NCBI RefSeq assembly: GCF_002532075.1
Contig: NZ_LYXE01000062.1
Span: 24,168 to 88,167 of the forward strand
Direction of reading: 5' to 3'
Origin: Candidatus Chloroploca asiatica
GTDB lineage: Bacteria > Chloroflexota > Chloroflexia > Chloroflexales > Chloroflexaceae
DNA: 64,000 bases
The notes under the pieces were generated by a model. It was not told where the DNA came from. It made no database searches and saw only the letters and a list, made by a program, of their open reading frames with translations. Position numbers and translations under genes: made by a program. This document shows, piece by piece, positions 9,674 to 19,815 of this stretch (positions within the stretch are counted from its first letter, which is position 1; every line of letters begins with the position of its first letter).

Positions 9674-9955
9674 CTAGCCGATTAGCTCCCAAGAGAGCGG
9701 AGTACCTCGCTGGATGGCGGCGGTTGCATATCTGCCCAAGACATTGTCCATGTAGCGCGTATGCAACCCGTGTCCGGGGCGGATCGAGCGCACATTTTCT
9801 GCTGTAAACACATCGCCGGGTGCCATATCCTGCACGACAAAGAGCGAGCGACGAAAGACCCGGCTGGCGGAGTCTTTTTCGGTCACTGCGTAGTTGACCT
9901 TGCCCAATGCCTTTTCTGTGATGCGCACGGCATTGATCTGATCAGGAACATCCAT
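9674..9955 (-). pseudogene. pseI: C-terminal remnant of pseudaminic acid synthase (PseI)
   Basis: The frame reads ITEKALGKVNYAVTEKDSAS, RVFRRSLFVVQDMAPGDVF, ENVRSIRPGHGLHTRYM and finally GTPLSWELI. This is the C-terminal end of PseI: the last part of the TIM barrel plus the antifreeze-like SAF domain. The ~250-residue N-terminal barrel that holds the active site is missing. The only start codon upstream is a TTG at 10000, preceded by unrelated hydrophobic residues. It is therefore a truncated, probably non-functional gene. An intact NeuB-family synthase lies 1.3 kb upstream in the transcription direction, so it may have replaced this one. Confidence 0.82.
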
Positions 9956-10140
9956 AGGTCTAAATCCAGGAAAAAAGCCAAATAACATCAACGCGGGCAA
10001 TCTTCATCTGGCACCTCCAGGCGTAGCGGATGACTGTTTTGCTATATTACACATGTCCCGTAATGCCCAGCATCACGGAAACTGGTGCAGTCGATCATCC
10101 ACAACAATAGAAAACATCAAATTGACTGTAGAAAAGAGAG

Positions 10141-11247
10141 TTACATACATTGTTTAAGAAATCTTAGAAAGAAAAAGAAGTTCCTACTCCAGTCTGCTTT
10201 TGTTTGGACTAGAACCAGATTTTTCTGGATCATCTGCTGCAGGCGTTCATGAGATGCCGAGGTTGCCTCTAACATAGTTGCCGCAAATTCGCTAGCACTT
10301 TCATGTTTCGCCAGCCACCCATTATCGTTATGACGAACTAACTCTCGATTACCAGGAATATCACTTACTACAACTGGCAAACCCGAAGCCATTGCTTCAA
10401 GCAAAGAGATCGAGGTTCCATCGGAAGCAGAGCAACTGACATAAAAATCAGCGACAGCGAAAAAATTCAGCAAATGATCATGCTTCAAAAGCCCCAATAG
10501 CTCGACAGATTCATTAAGCTTATGGGCTTCAATGAAATTATCTACAATGCATCGCAGAGAGCCATCACCTGCCCAGAATAATCGCAGATTGCGATTTTGC
10601 TTGTGCGCCAGACGAAAAGCTTCCAGAAGTATTTTAGTGCCGTATATTTCCTCCATATTTCGCGTACACAGCAGGATGGTATACGCCTCAATACCCAACT
10701 GACGGCGCAAACTATCTCTGTGTTTGTTACGGGAATACATATCAATAGACTCAAGACCCCATGGCATAACGAAATTTGCCGGAATGCTCAGACCAGTCAG
10801 AGATTGACATTCCTGAAGGAGTGCGTTACTGTCCAAGAACCATGCAGTTGCCGCCTCTAGAGCCACTCGTGTCCGATAACGAGAATCATGATCGCGCCGA
10901 GCTTCCCAGAGAAGGTCAAATGCCCATGATTGGGCTACAAAAGGAAGATTGGCATTGGAAACGCCAACGATAAAACCGCAATTGTGCAGTGGACCCGCCA
11001 ATATTAAATCAGGCTCAAACTGATGCAAAATGCGTGTGAATAAAGGGATTGCATCCATCAAATCCTTGGCGTTAGCATTCGCCTGTACGTCCAGACTGCC
11101 TAGATACTTCACACCAGCCAAATCTTCACAAGGCACCTTTTGTGTCTCTAACGTTAAAAAGCCTACATAAACTCCGTATTTCACAAAGCTAGCTAGAAAG
11201 CGGCGATCGTGAACTGAGCAGTTCATCGAAAAATAAAGGATTCGCAT
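10141..11247 (-). CDS. Family 4-like (GT-B) glycosyltransferase
   Basis: This 368-residue protein begins MRILYFSMNCSVHDRRF and has the GT4 C-terminal signature. A LLGLLKHDHLLNFFAVADFYV segment is followed by DGTSISLLEAMASGLPVVVS, which contains the E-x7-E nucleotide-sugar binding motif in a slightly altered form. GT4 enzymes are retaining cytoplasmic transferases. The ATG at 11247 lies 7 nt after the NeuB gene, so it is in the same operon. Its base composition is clearly more AT-rich than the genes to the right of 16 kb, as is true of the next three genes. This suggests a block acquired from elsewhere. Confidence 0.82.
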   Translation of the reverse strand: MRILYFSMNCSVHDRRFLASFVKYGVYVGFLTLETQKVPCEDLAGVKYLGSLDVQANANAKDLMDAIPLFTRILHQFEPDLILAGPLHNCGFIVGVSNANLPFVAQSWAFDLLWEARRDHDSRYRTRVALEAATAWFLDSNALLQECQSLTGLSIPANFVMPWGLESIDMYSRNKHRDSLRRQLGIEAYTILLCTRNMEEIYGTKILLEAFRLAHKQNRNLRLFWAGDGSLRCIVDNFIEAHKLNESVELLGLLKHDHLLNFFAVADFYVSCSASDGTSISLLEAMASGLPVVVSDIPGNRELVRHNDNGWLAKHESASEFAATMLEATSASHERLQQMIQKNLVLVQTKADWSRNFFFFLRFLKQCM

Positions 11248-11254
11248 GCCTCTA

Positions 11255-12322
11255 CTACTCTACCGAACTCCAAGTGAAATGCTCGTGTTTTTGAATTGCA
11301 TGAAGAGTTCTACGGCCAACTAGTCCTCCTATTTCGTAAGGTTGAACAGCACCTCGTGGTGCAGGACGCAACACAACTAAGTCATCTCTAGTTAATATCG
11401 TTCCGGCAGCGAGGTTCCGCGCAGCTCGCACACATCGTCGTTGAATGATCACAGTGTCTAGCTCATTAGGAGCAATCTCTTTGGCTGAGGATCCTAGTGC
11501 AAACTCAAGCTCTCTCGTGTGTTCCACCATTTCACGCCAAGAAGCAGGCGTCATGGAAAACGGATGATCTGGACCATCGCGAGATGTATCATCAGTGAAA
11601 TGCTTCTCAATCATACGAGCCCCTAGCGCAACGGCACCCAGCACGGTCGTATGACCTGGTGTGTGGTCAGACAATCCAAGAACAATGTCTGGATACATAA
11701 CCGCGTAGGTCTGAAGAACCCGCAGGTTTATATACCGAAAGTTATCCAAGCTGCCTGTATAGTTTGTATTACACTGCATTAAGCATAACTGTGGGTTCAG
11801 AGATAGTATCTCGCGCACTGCCTTGTGGACTTCTCCTATATCAGAAGCTCCCGTAGCCAAAATCACAGGCTTTCCTTTGCTTGCAATACGCTGACAAATT
11901 TCGTGCCAGGTAAGGTCACCCGAGCCTATCTTGTATGCTGGTACAAAAGATTCTAGCATATCGACCGCTGGAAGATCGTAGGGTGTCGAGAAATACGCTA
12001 TGCCCACCTTGTCACATTCGTCTTTGAGGATAGGAGTCCACTCCCAAGGAATGCTGGCATCCTCATAAACTTCATAGACAGTCTTTTTCCACGTCGATTG
12101 ATGAGATTTCTGGGTACCAATTTCCTCGAACCCCTTACTGGATACAATATGCTCAGCACGAAAATTCTGAAACTTTGCAGCATTCGCCCCCGCCTGTGCC
12201 GCCAAGTGTATCAATTCTTTAGCTCTTTCGATGTCCCCATCATGATTTGCTGAAATATCTGCAATGAAATAGGTAGGTTCATAAGTACCAATGAGCGTTC
12301 CTTTGACCTGAAAATTAGTCAT
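11255..12322 (-). CDS. neuB: NeuB-family nonulosonic acid synthase
   Basis: This 355-residue protein contains the whole NeuB architecture. A TIM barrel covers about residues 15-280 (FIADISANHDGD, AAKFQNF, YKIGSGDL, ILATGAS, GLSDHTPG, IEKHFT). A C-terminal SAF domain covers about 295-352 (RRCVRAARNLAAGTILTRDDL). These enzymes condense phosphoenolpyruvate with a 6-deoxy- or N-acetyl-hexosamine in a metal-dependent reaction, giving sialic, legionaminic or pseudaminic acid-type sugars. The exact substrate cannot be read from sequence. Its start overlaps the stop of the RmlD-like gene by four bases. The neighbouring PseF-like cytidylyltransferase would activate the product. Confidence 0.9.
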   Translation of the reverse strand: MTNFQVKGTLIGTYEPTYFIADISANHDGDIERAKELIHLAAQAGANAAKFQNFRAEHIVSSKGFEEIGTQKSHQSTWKKTVYEVYEDASIPWEWTPILKDECDKVGIAYFSTPYDLPAVDMLESFVPAYKIGSGDLTWHEICQRIASKGKPVILATGASDIGEVHKAVREILSLNPQLCLMQCNTNYTGSLDNFRYINLRVLQTYAVMYPDIVLGLSDHTPGHTTVLGAVALGARMIEKHFTDDTSRDGPDHPFSMTPASWREMVEHTRELEFALGSSAKEIAPNELDTVIIQRRCVRAARNLAAGTILTRDDLVVLRPAPRGAVQPYEIGGLVGRRTLHAIQKHEHFTWSSVE

Positions 12323-13296
12323 GTTACCACACTTCCTTTATAAGCATATTTAAGAGTTGTCGTATATCCAGTATCGCGTAGGCGCTTGAACTGAGTCAAT
12401 TCCTGCCGAATTGTAGGTAAGTCAATCTTCAAATGATGTGCCAACTTGTCTGCACAAAGCCAGGTGTGTAATGGACGGGGAGCGAGCAACTCGGAGTCTT
12501 CCAGTTTCGCAGTCAGCACAAGCCGTTCGCTAAGATTAAACGTCCGGGCAGTCTCCAGCGCAAATTCATGTTTACTGATAGGGGTAGTGCTAGCAGCATG
12601 AAAAACGCCTCGACAGCCTTGCTCAACCATGCGAATCAGCAAACCAGAGAGGGTATTTACCAGCAAAGGGGCAAAGGTTGTGTCAATAAATCCTGGAATT
12701 TCTTGTTTCGTCTCTAGCTTAGTTAGAATCCATTCGGCTAGGCTAAGCTTGTTCTGCGCATTCCAGCCAAAGATATTAGCTCTCACCACAAGATACTCAT
12801 CCAAAGCATCTATCACTATTTGCTCAGCCTGCCATTTAGTGGCGGCATAATGATTGCATGGGTGAGGTGTTGAAGTCTCAATGTACGCCCCTGTCACACC
12901 ATCAAATATTGAGTCCGTTGACATGAGGACAAATAGACAACCATTAAGTTCCGCCCAGTTGACTAAGTTATGTGTTACATCAACATTCATTTTCGTAGCT
13001 TCATCCTGATGGGCTTGGCACCAATCAACATTGGTAGCAGCTGCGAAATGAAAAATGACATTTGGCTTTAGATCGTCTAGGCTATCAATAATTTGACGTG
13101 AGCAAAGAAGGTCAGCATGGATCGTTCTTGTTCCTGGTAATGCGAGGGGATGCTTATTGAATATACCAGTTAACAGTCGTTTTGGGTGCGCTGCAACGCG
13201 CAAGAAATTCGCTCCCAACAGACCGCTTGCACCAGTCACAACCCAATGGTCGAATTCGGAATAAATATCTGAACTTGGTGATACTTGAAAACCCAT
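12319..13296 (-). CDS. RmlD-like sugar reductase (extended SDR)
   Basis: This protein has the Rossmann motif VVTGASGLLGANFLR, a FHFAAATNVDWCQAH segment, an STDSIFDG strand and the catalytic NHYAATKW (Y-x3-K). This matches the dTDP-4-dehydrorhamnose reductase family. The enzyme would reduce a 4-keto sugar nucleotide. In this context it may act on a nonulosonate precursor or a deoxysugar. A GTG start at 13362 is possible, but the ATG at 13296 is preferred because a good promoter ends about 25 nt before it and the Rossmann fold then sits at a normal distance. The protein is about 325 residues. It is the first gene of the RmlD-neuB-GT4 group. Confidence 0.8.
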   Translation of the reverse strand: MGFQVSPSSDIYSEFDHWVVTGASGLLGANFLRVAAHPKRLLTGIFNKHPLALPGTRTIHADLLCSRQIIDSLDDLKPNVIFHFAAATNVDWCQAHQDEATKMNVDVTHNLVNWAELNGCLFVLMSTDSIFDGVTGAYIETSTPHPCNHYAATKWQAEQIVIDALDEYLVVRANIFGWNAQNKLSLAEWILTKLETKQEIPGFIDTTFAPLLVNTLSGLLIRMVEQGCRGVFHAASTTPISKHEFALETARTFNLSERLVLTAKLEDSELLAPRPLHTWLCADKLAHHLKIDLPTIRQELTQFKRLRDTGYTTTLKYAYKGSVVT

Positions 13297-13320
13297 ATTG
13301 GTTACTGTGATTGTGCCACT

Positions 13321-13348
13321 ATAATATAGTGTAACACCATTGCAGCAA
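13321..13348 (-). promoter_or_regulatory. Promoter for the RmlD-neuB-GT4 unit
   Basis: On the minus strand TTGCTG (13348-13343) and TATTAT (13326-13321) are separated by 16 bp. This predicts a start near 13313 and a leader of about 17 nt to the ATG at 13296. It supports the shorter start for the RmlD-like gene. Confidence 0.45.
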
Positions 13349-13597
13349 GGTTTTATCTGCACATTTTGCTGCTACCATGGAAATTACTATCTTTACACTT
13401 TTCGGCACTACCTCTGAAGCATATGCACAGCGGCGACAGTCGCCACCTCTAGTGAAACTGAAAAAGTGCAAAGATGGTGTGGAAATGTTGTCAAACCGAC
13501 GATTACCACGAGTGCAACTATACCACCCACAAAATGACGGTTAACTGCTATAAACCTTGTTGTAGTAGAATCGCCATAGGTCGTAACACCATCTTAT

Positions 13598-14296
13598 TCA
13601 TTGGCATCCCTTTGCTGACCGGTAACAATATTTGAATTCAGCCATTTGCCAATCCTCAGGCGTGTCGATATCTTGAGCATCCCAATCCGAAATAACAATC
13701 GCCTTTGAACGATCAGTCCAAAGTTGCCTTTTCTGTCTGAGGGCAACGCAGTTGAACCAGTAGAATTGGCCGGCATCATGATACGCTGGCGTCAGATCCT
13801 GTGAGCGAAGGGTGTAATTTCCAGGCCAAAACATTATGACCCGATCGTCCTCTATGCGCAGAGCTCGCTGAATTGGAGAAGAGTAACGCAGAACAGGAAA
13901 TACAGTGTCGTAGTTATTCTCAAATAACATTCGCCATGCATGATGCAGCAACTCAACCTTAATGAACGGTGCTGTTGGATAGATGCAACACCCGTAATCA
14001 AAAAAACGCCCTAAACTTCCATAAGAATCCAACACTTCAAGCAACACCTCGGCCGTTCCAGCGTAATCATTTGCTGTCTGTTCGCTACGTCGAAAAGGTA
14101 CTGTGGCACCACATTGAAGTGCTAGTTCTGCAATTTCGTCATCCTCAGTAGAAACCATCACCTCCGAGAATAATTGAGACTCTAAAGCTGTCTCAATGGA
14201 ATAGCTAAGAATCGGCTTACCAAGAAATGGTTTGATATTTTTGCGGGGAATACGCTTGCTTCCGCCCCGCGCAGGAATAATCGCTATACGGGTCAT
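13598..14296 (-). CDS. pseF: Pseudaminic acid cytidylyltransferase
   Basis: This 232-residue protein begins MTRIAIIPARGGSKRIPRKN, the nucleotide-binding signature of CMP-sugar synthetases. It also has the features typical of PseF rather than NeuA: SSPIQRAL, MFWPGNY, RSQDL and YHDAGQFYWF. It would transfer CMP from CTP to a nonulosonic acid so that a transferase can use it. The ATG at 14296 lies just past the remains of pseC. It looks intact although pseC and pseI beside it are broken. It is therefore either a leftover or it has been recruited to serve the product of the intact NeuB-family synthase. Confidence 0.9.
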   Translation of the reverse strand: MTRIAIIPARGGSKRIPRKNIKPFLGKPILSYSIETALESQLFSEVMVSTEDDEIAELALQCGATVPFRRSEQTANDYAGTAEVLLEVLDSYGSLGRFFDYGCCIYPTAPFIKVELLHHAWRMLFENNYDTVFPVLRYSSPIQRALRIEDDRVIMFWPGNYTLRSQDLTPAYHDAGQFYWFNCVALRQKRQLWTDRSKAIVISDWDAQDIDTPEDWQMAEFKYCYRSAKGCQ

Positions 14297-14323
14297 AACG
14301 CTGCTCCCACTGATTGAGGTGTA

Positions 14324-15939
<1,616 letters not shown>

Positions 15940-15943
15940 TTAC

Positions 15944-16138
15944 CTATATCTGATGATTATAATACCAAGCAACTATATTTTTGAGACCCGTATCAAATGC
16001 GATCCTACTCTCAAACCCAAACCGCTCACGAGCCCGGCTCACCTCCAGTTTGCGCCGGGGTTGGCCGTTTGGTTTGCTGGTATCCCAGCGGACTTCGCCA
16101 TCAAAGCCAACGACGCGGGCGATGGTTTCGGTGGGATG
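15944..16138 (-). pseudogene. fcl: C-terminal remnant of GDP-L-fucose synthase
   Basis: Reading the minus strand from 16138 gives an open frame of 64 codons ending at a TAG at 15944. It contains TETIARVVGFDGEVRWDTSKP, then GQPRRKLEVSRARERFGF, then GLKNIVAWYY. This is the C-terminal end of Fcl/WcaG (GDP-4-keto-6-deoxymannose epimerase/reductase), where the W-D-x-S-K-P-x-G-x-P-R-K motif is highly conserved. No start codon or N-terminal Rossmann domain is present. The homology stops exactly where a 73-bp repeat array begins. The array or a deletion next to it has therefore removed the 5' part of the gene. Confidence 0.85.
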
Positions 16139-16480
16139 CGGGCGCTGCGCCCCGCCCTGGGGGACTATGCTCCGCAGGGGGTCTTGCGATCAACAGACTG
16201 CTTGCGGGCGCTGCGCCCCGCACCCAACCCAAGGGTGGGTTGCTCCGCAGGGGGTCTTGCGATCAACAGACTGCTTGCGGGCGCTGCGCCCCGCACCCAG
16301 CCCAAGGGTGGGTTGCTCCGCAGGGGGTCTTGCGATCAACAGACTGCTTGCGGGCGCTGCGCCCCGCACCCCGCCCAAGGGGGGCTGCTCCGCAGGGGTT
16401 TGTGGGGGACAACAGACTGCTTGCGGGCGCTGCGCCCCGCACCCCGCCCAGGGGGCGCTGCCCCCTGGACCCCCGCGAAG
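16137..16480. repeat. 73-bp tandem repeat array
   Basis: Four copies with an exact 73-bp period can be aligned on CAACAGACTG (starting at 16191, 16264, 16337, 16410), flanked by partial copies. Each unit contains two short palindromes, GGGCGCTGCGCCC and a CCCAAGGGTGGG-type stem. The last unit is more diverged. Open frames across the array are artefacts of the missing stop codons. The 175 bp between the array and the wzz-like gene holds no gene. It contains a short CTTTC-rich direct repeat (near 16580-16610). Confidence 0.9.
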
Positions 16481-16656
16481 GGGCGTTGCCCCTTTCGAAA
16501 CCCCAAGTTTGGCGCGGTGCTGGCGTTTTTAGGTGGTGGCGCATGCCTCGTGGCGATAGCCATGGCGGGCGGCGTGTTTCAGCTTTCTGCTTTCAGCTTT
16601 CAGCTTTCCCTCTTGCTGTTAGCTATGGCGGGCAGCAATTTGCGCGCACGACACGC

Positions 16657-18630
16657 TTAATCACTTGGCCGAGTTTCTGCTTCTGGCGGCTCTTCACGCT
16701 TATCTGCACTAGCTACAGTCTCAACACCTTCAGCACTAGGGGTTTTCTTCCGGCCAAAGCGCTCGCGGTATTTGTCCAGGACGAAGGGTTTATAACCCTG
16801 GAAGTCGAGAACTAGGGCTGTTCCGACCGCCAGCATCACGCCGAGCATCCCCGAAGCCAGCAGTGGCAACAACAATGAACGGCCATTGGGCCGCTCTGGG
16901 GTTACGCCGGTCGTCGCCAGGCGCACTTCGCTGCTGCCTGCTGCGCGGGCGAGGCGTAGCTCGGTCAGTTTATTGTTGACCGAGTTCAGCGCCTCACGGG
17001 CTAGATTGCGCTCGTTGGTCAGACGCTCACCGCGGGAACGCTCGAGTTCGAGTTGGGCCCGCAACTGGCGCGCATCGTTCTCCATGCCTGCGATGAATTC
17101 GCGCAGCGCCAGCGCTTCTGCTGAGATGTCGCTCGGTTCACCCTCTGCTTCGGCAATGACAAAAGGCAACTCACTCGCCGTCTCCTCGCCCAGACGCTTG
17201 ATGAGGTCATCCAGTTCAGCAATCAAGGGGAAGTCGGGCATCCGCAATTCGCCTTGTGGAGCCTGCAGTCCCAGGGCTGACGGAGGGGCCGACAGTTCGT
17301 CACGCAGTTCGAGTGCCGCCACCGCGAGCGGTCCGTTCAGATCAACTGTGGCACCCAGATTAGTATAGCCTTCGCCACTCAGCAACTCGTCACTCAACTC
17401 GTCAATCAATGCTGTTGTCTCTTCAATGCTCTGCTCGAGGCTGCTAATCAGCGAGTCGACTTCGGACAGCAGAGCTGTCCGGTTGACTGGTTGGGCACCA
17501 CCCGCCGGGAACTCCAGGGCTGGCACTTCACCTGCCAGGGCGCGCAGGTTAAAAATCTGCACGGTCAGGCCGCTGCTAATCAGGGTATTTGTATCAGCAC
17601 TGACGATCTGATTGCGCAACACCTGGGCATTGTTGAGGAACGTCTCGTGCCGGGTCAGGCGGCTATAGGCAGTCTCGTAGTCTTGCAGTTTGCGTTTGGC
17701 CTGTTCGTCAAAGATCGCGGCCTCACTGTTGTAGAGCGCACTCAGGTAGGCCGAGAACCTCGCTCGCCGACTGGCCTGCTCTTTCTCGTACGCCACCCGC
17801 GCATTCGAAATCTGCTCACCGAGGTAAGCCTGGAAGAGTTGCGTACGCGCATCAATGCTCTGATCGACCAGACGGATCAACGTATCAGTGCTCGTTCGCC
17901 GCAACTGGGCAATCAGCACATCAGTCTCGCCAATCTGGCGCTGGATGCGCGAACTGGTATCCTGAGCGATAAAGGTCTCGAGGGCACGCTGGGTACGATC
18001 ATACTCAACCTGCGCCAACTGCTGCTCTTCCTGCAATGAGGCAATGATGCCATCTGGTACCTGACCATACACGCCGTTGGCCGTCCGCACAAAAACTTCT
18101 GCCCACGCATTAGCAACGGCCGCTGACTTGACCGGATCGTCGGTTGTAGCGGTGATCACGAGCAAATCACTAGTCTGGCGACTACCTTCTGTGCCGAACT
18201 CAACCGTCATCGCACGGGCAAGGCTGACCGGATCGGGCTGATTTTCTTCAAACAGATCGCCCAGTTGTTCAATGACCTCCGCTCCAATTGACGGACTCTG
18301 CGCCATGCCCAGCAGCGCATTACGCCGAGCATTTTGTGTGTCATTAGACGGTACTCCCTCAACACTCAGCGGATCATTCTGGACGGTGAAGCGTGCGTCA
18401 AAGCTGACATCACTCGTTGTCCGTACGATCACCACCTGGGCTGAGGAGCTATAGGTTCGACTGAACATGCGGTTGAGGTAAGCAGCGCCCACAACGACGA
18501 AGACAATGACGCCAATGATCAGCAACTCTTCGCGCCACCAGCGCAACAGAGGCATCAGGTAGGGCCGAAGGTCAATCTCAATATCGTCAAAGTCCGGCCG
18601 GGCTGCCGACGGGGTTGGTGTTTCTTGCAT
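16657..18630 (-). CDS. Wzz-type polysaccharide chain-length/co-polymerase protein
   Basis: This 657-residue protein has a transmembrane segment at about residues 37-55 (LLIIGVIVFVVVGAAYL), and another near 595-620 in front of a charged cytoplasmic tail. Between them lies a long coiled-coil-rich extracytoplasmic region. The N-terminus, with DLRPYLMPLLRWWREEL, is typical of Wzz/chain-length determinant proteins. It lacks the C-terminal BY-kinase domain. It is longer than enteric Wzz (~330 residues) and closer to PCP-2 or Chloroflexi-type homologues. It is expected to set polymer length together with Wzx/Wzy. The ATG at 18630 has only a distant AGGGAC upstream. Confidence 0.8.
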   Translation of the reverse strand: MQETPTPSAARPDFDDIEIDLRPYLMPLLRWWREELLIIGVIVFVVVGAAYLNRMFSRTYSSSAQVVIVRTTSDVSFDARFTVQNDPLSVEGVPSNDTQNARRNALLGMAQSPSIGAEVIEQLGDLFEENQPDPVSLARAMTVEFGTEGSRQTSDLLVITATTDDPVKSAAVANAWAEVFVRTANGVYGQVPDGIIASLQEEQQLAQVEYDRTQRALETFIAQDTSSRIQRQIGETDVLIAQLRRTSTDTLIRLVDQSIDARTQLFQAYLGEQISNARVAYEKEQASRRARFSAYLSALYNSEAAIFDEQAKRKLQDYETAYSRLTRHETFLNNAQVLRNQIVSADTNTLISSGLTVQIFNLRALAGEVPALEFPAGGAQPVNRTALLSEVDSLISSLEQSIEETTALIDELSDELLSGEGYTNLGATVDLNGPLAVAALELRDELSAPPSALGLQAPQGELRMPDFPLIAELDDLIKRLGEETASELPFVIAEAEGEPSDISAEALALREFIAGMENDARQLRAQLELERSRGERLTNERNLAREALNSVNNKLTELRLARAAGSSEVRLATTGVTPERPNGRSLLLPLLASGMLGVMLAVGTALVLDFQGYKPFVLDKYRERFGRKKTPSAEGVETVASADKREEPPEAETRPSD

Positions 18631-18754
18631 AGGTTTCGTTTTGTCCCTGAGGGTTCACATACGGACAGTATTTGGGTAGCTTTTGGCAGACTGTAGCCGG
18701 GGCATTATACAATAGGTTGAGGTTGGTGCAACAAGAGGAAGCGACGAGACCACA

Positions 18755-19714
18755 TCACAGCGCCGATGCAATATCACGAATCGTCTCTTCGAGGGTGATC
18801 GTGGGTGTCCAGCCGAGCAGGCGATGGATGCGGGTGGTGTCGGGGACGCGCCGGTGCATATCTTCAAAGCCGGGGGCATAGGCTTCGGCGTAGGGGACAT
18901 AGGCAAGCTCGGCGCTGCTGCCGGTCAGGGTTTTGATGAGTTGAGCCAGGGCTGTGATCGTGATTTCGCGGGTATTGCCCAGGTTAAAGACGCGCTCGGG
19001 GCCAACTGAGTGGTGGTCGGCCAGCGCGGCAACGGCACGCACAATGTCGCGCACATCGCAAAAACAGCGCGCCTGCTGCCCGTCACCATAGATCGTCAAT
19101 GGTTCGTTGGCGAGCGCCTGGCGGACAAAACGGGGCACGACCATGCCATACCGGCCACTCTGGCGGGGGCCAATCGTATTGAAGAAGCGCATCACCAGCG
19201 CGTCCAGGCCGAACTCGCGGTGATAGGCAAGGGCCAGAAACTCATCGAGCATCTTGCTCGCCGCATAGCTCCAGCGGCTCTTGCTCGTCGCCCCCAGCAG
19301 AATATCGTCTTCCTCGGCAAAAGGCACCCGCGTCGCCTTGCCATAGACCTCCGAGGTACTCGCCACCAGCACCCGCGAGCCATACCTGAGCGCCGCCCGC
19401 AGCACCGTCTCGGTACCACGCACATTGGTCTCAATCGTATGCACCGGGCGCTCAACGACCAGTTGCACCCCAACGGCGGCGGCGAGATGAATAATCACCT
19501 GTGCCTCTGACGCCAGTCGATCGAGCACGACCAGATCATTGACATCAGCCCTGGCGAAACGAAAATGCTCGTTGGGCAAGAGATGGGCAATATTCGCCAT
19601 CGCCCCCGTCGAGAGATTATCAATTGCCAGCACGCGCTGCCCCTGCGCCAGCAAATACTCAGCCAGATGTGAGCCAATGAAGCCGGCCCCGCCGGTGATC
19701 AGGTAGGTTTGCAT
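18755..19714 (-). CDS. NAD-dependent sugar-nucleotide epimerase/dehydratase
   Basis: This 319-residue extended SDR has the NAD motif TGGAGFIGSHLAEYL, an HLAAAVGV strand, STSEVYG and the catalytic SYAASK (Y-x3-K). Later come NTIGPRQSGRYGMVVPRFV and a YGDGQQARCFCDVRD segment. The combination fits the UDP-glucuronate decarboxylase / UDP-glucose 4-epimerase group. The true substrate cannot be fixed by eye. The gene lies between the wzz-like gene and wbpA. A 27-bp inverted repeat separates it from wbpA, so it may be partly uncoupled from the upstream operon. Confidence 0.82.
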   Translation of the reverse strand: MQTYLITGGAGFIGSHLAEYLLAQGQRVLAIDNLSTGAMANIAHLLPNEHFRFARADVNDLVVLDRLASEAQVIIHLAAAVGVQLVVERPVHTIETNVRGTETVLRAALRYGSRVLVASTSEVYGKATRVPFAEEDDILLGATSKSRWSYAASKMLDEFLALAYHREFGLDALVMRFFNTIGPRQSGRYGMVVPRFVRQALANEPLTIYGDGQQARCFCDVRDIVRAVAALADHHSVGPERVFNLGNTREITITALAQLIKTLTGSSAELAYVPYAEAYAPGFEDMHRRVPDTTRIHRLLGWTPTITLEETIRDIASAL

Positions 19715-19746
19715 ATTGTGTGTTGAGGGCTGTGCCCTAAAAACCT

Positions 19747-19803
19747 TTGCTTATGCTGGCGAAAACGGCCAGCAAAGCTGGCCGTTTTCGCCAGCATAAG
19801 CAA
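19747..19803. terminator. 27-bp perfect inverted repeat, 3-nt loop
   Basis: Positions 19747-19773 pair perfectly with 19777-19803 around an AAA loop. It sits between the wbpA and epimerase genes, which share one strand. There is no long T-run on either strand. It is a strong block, processing site or pausing site rather than a textbook terminator. Confidence 0.7.
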
Positions 19804-19815
19804 GCTTTGCAACCA

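Noticed and set aside
9956..10000. Start of the PseI fragment at the TTG at 10000, making it a 108-residue gene
   Set aside because: The first 15 residues do not match the family and the catalytic barrel is missing, so a truncated pseudogene is the better reading.
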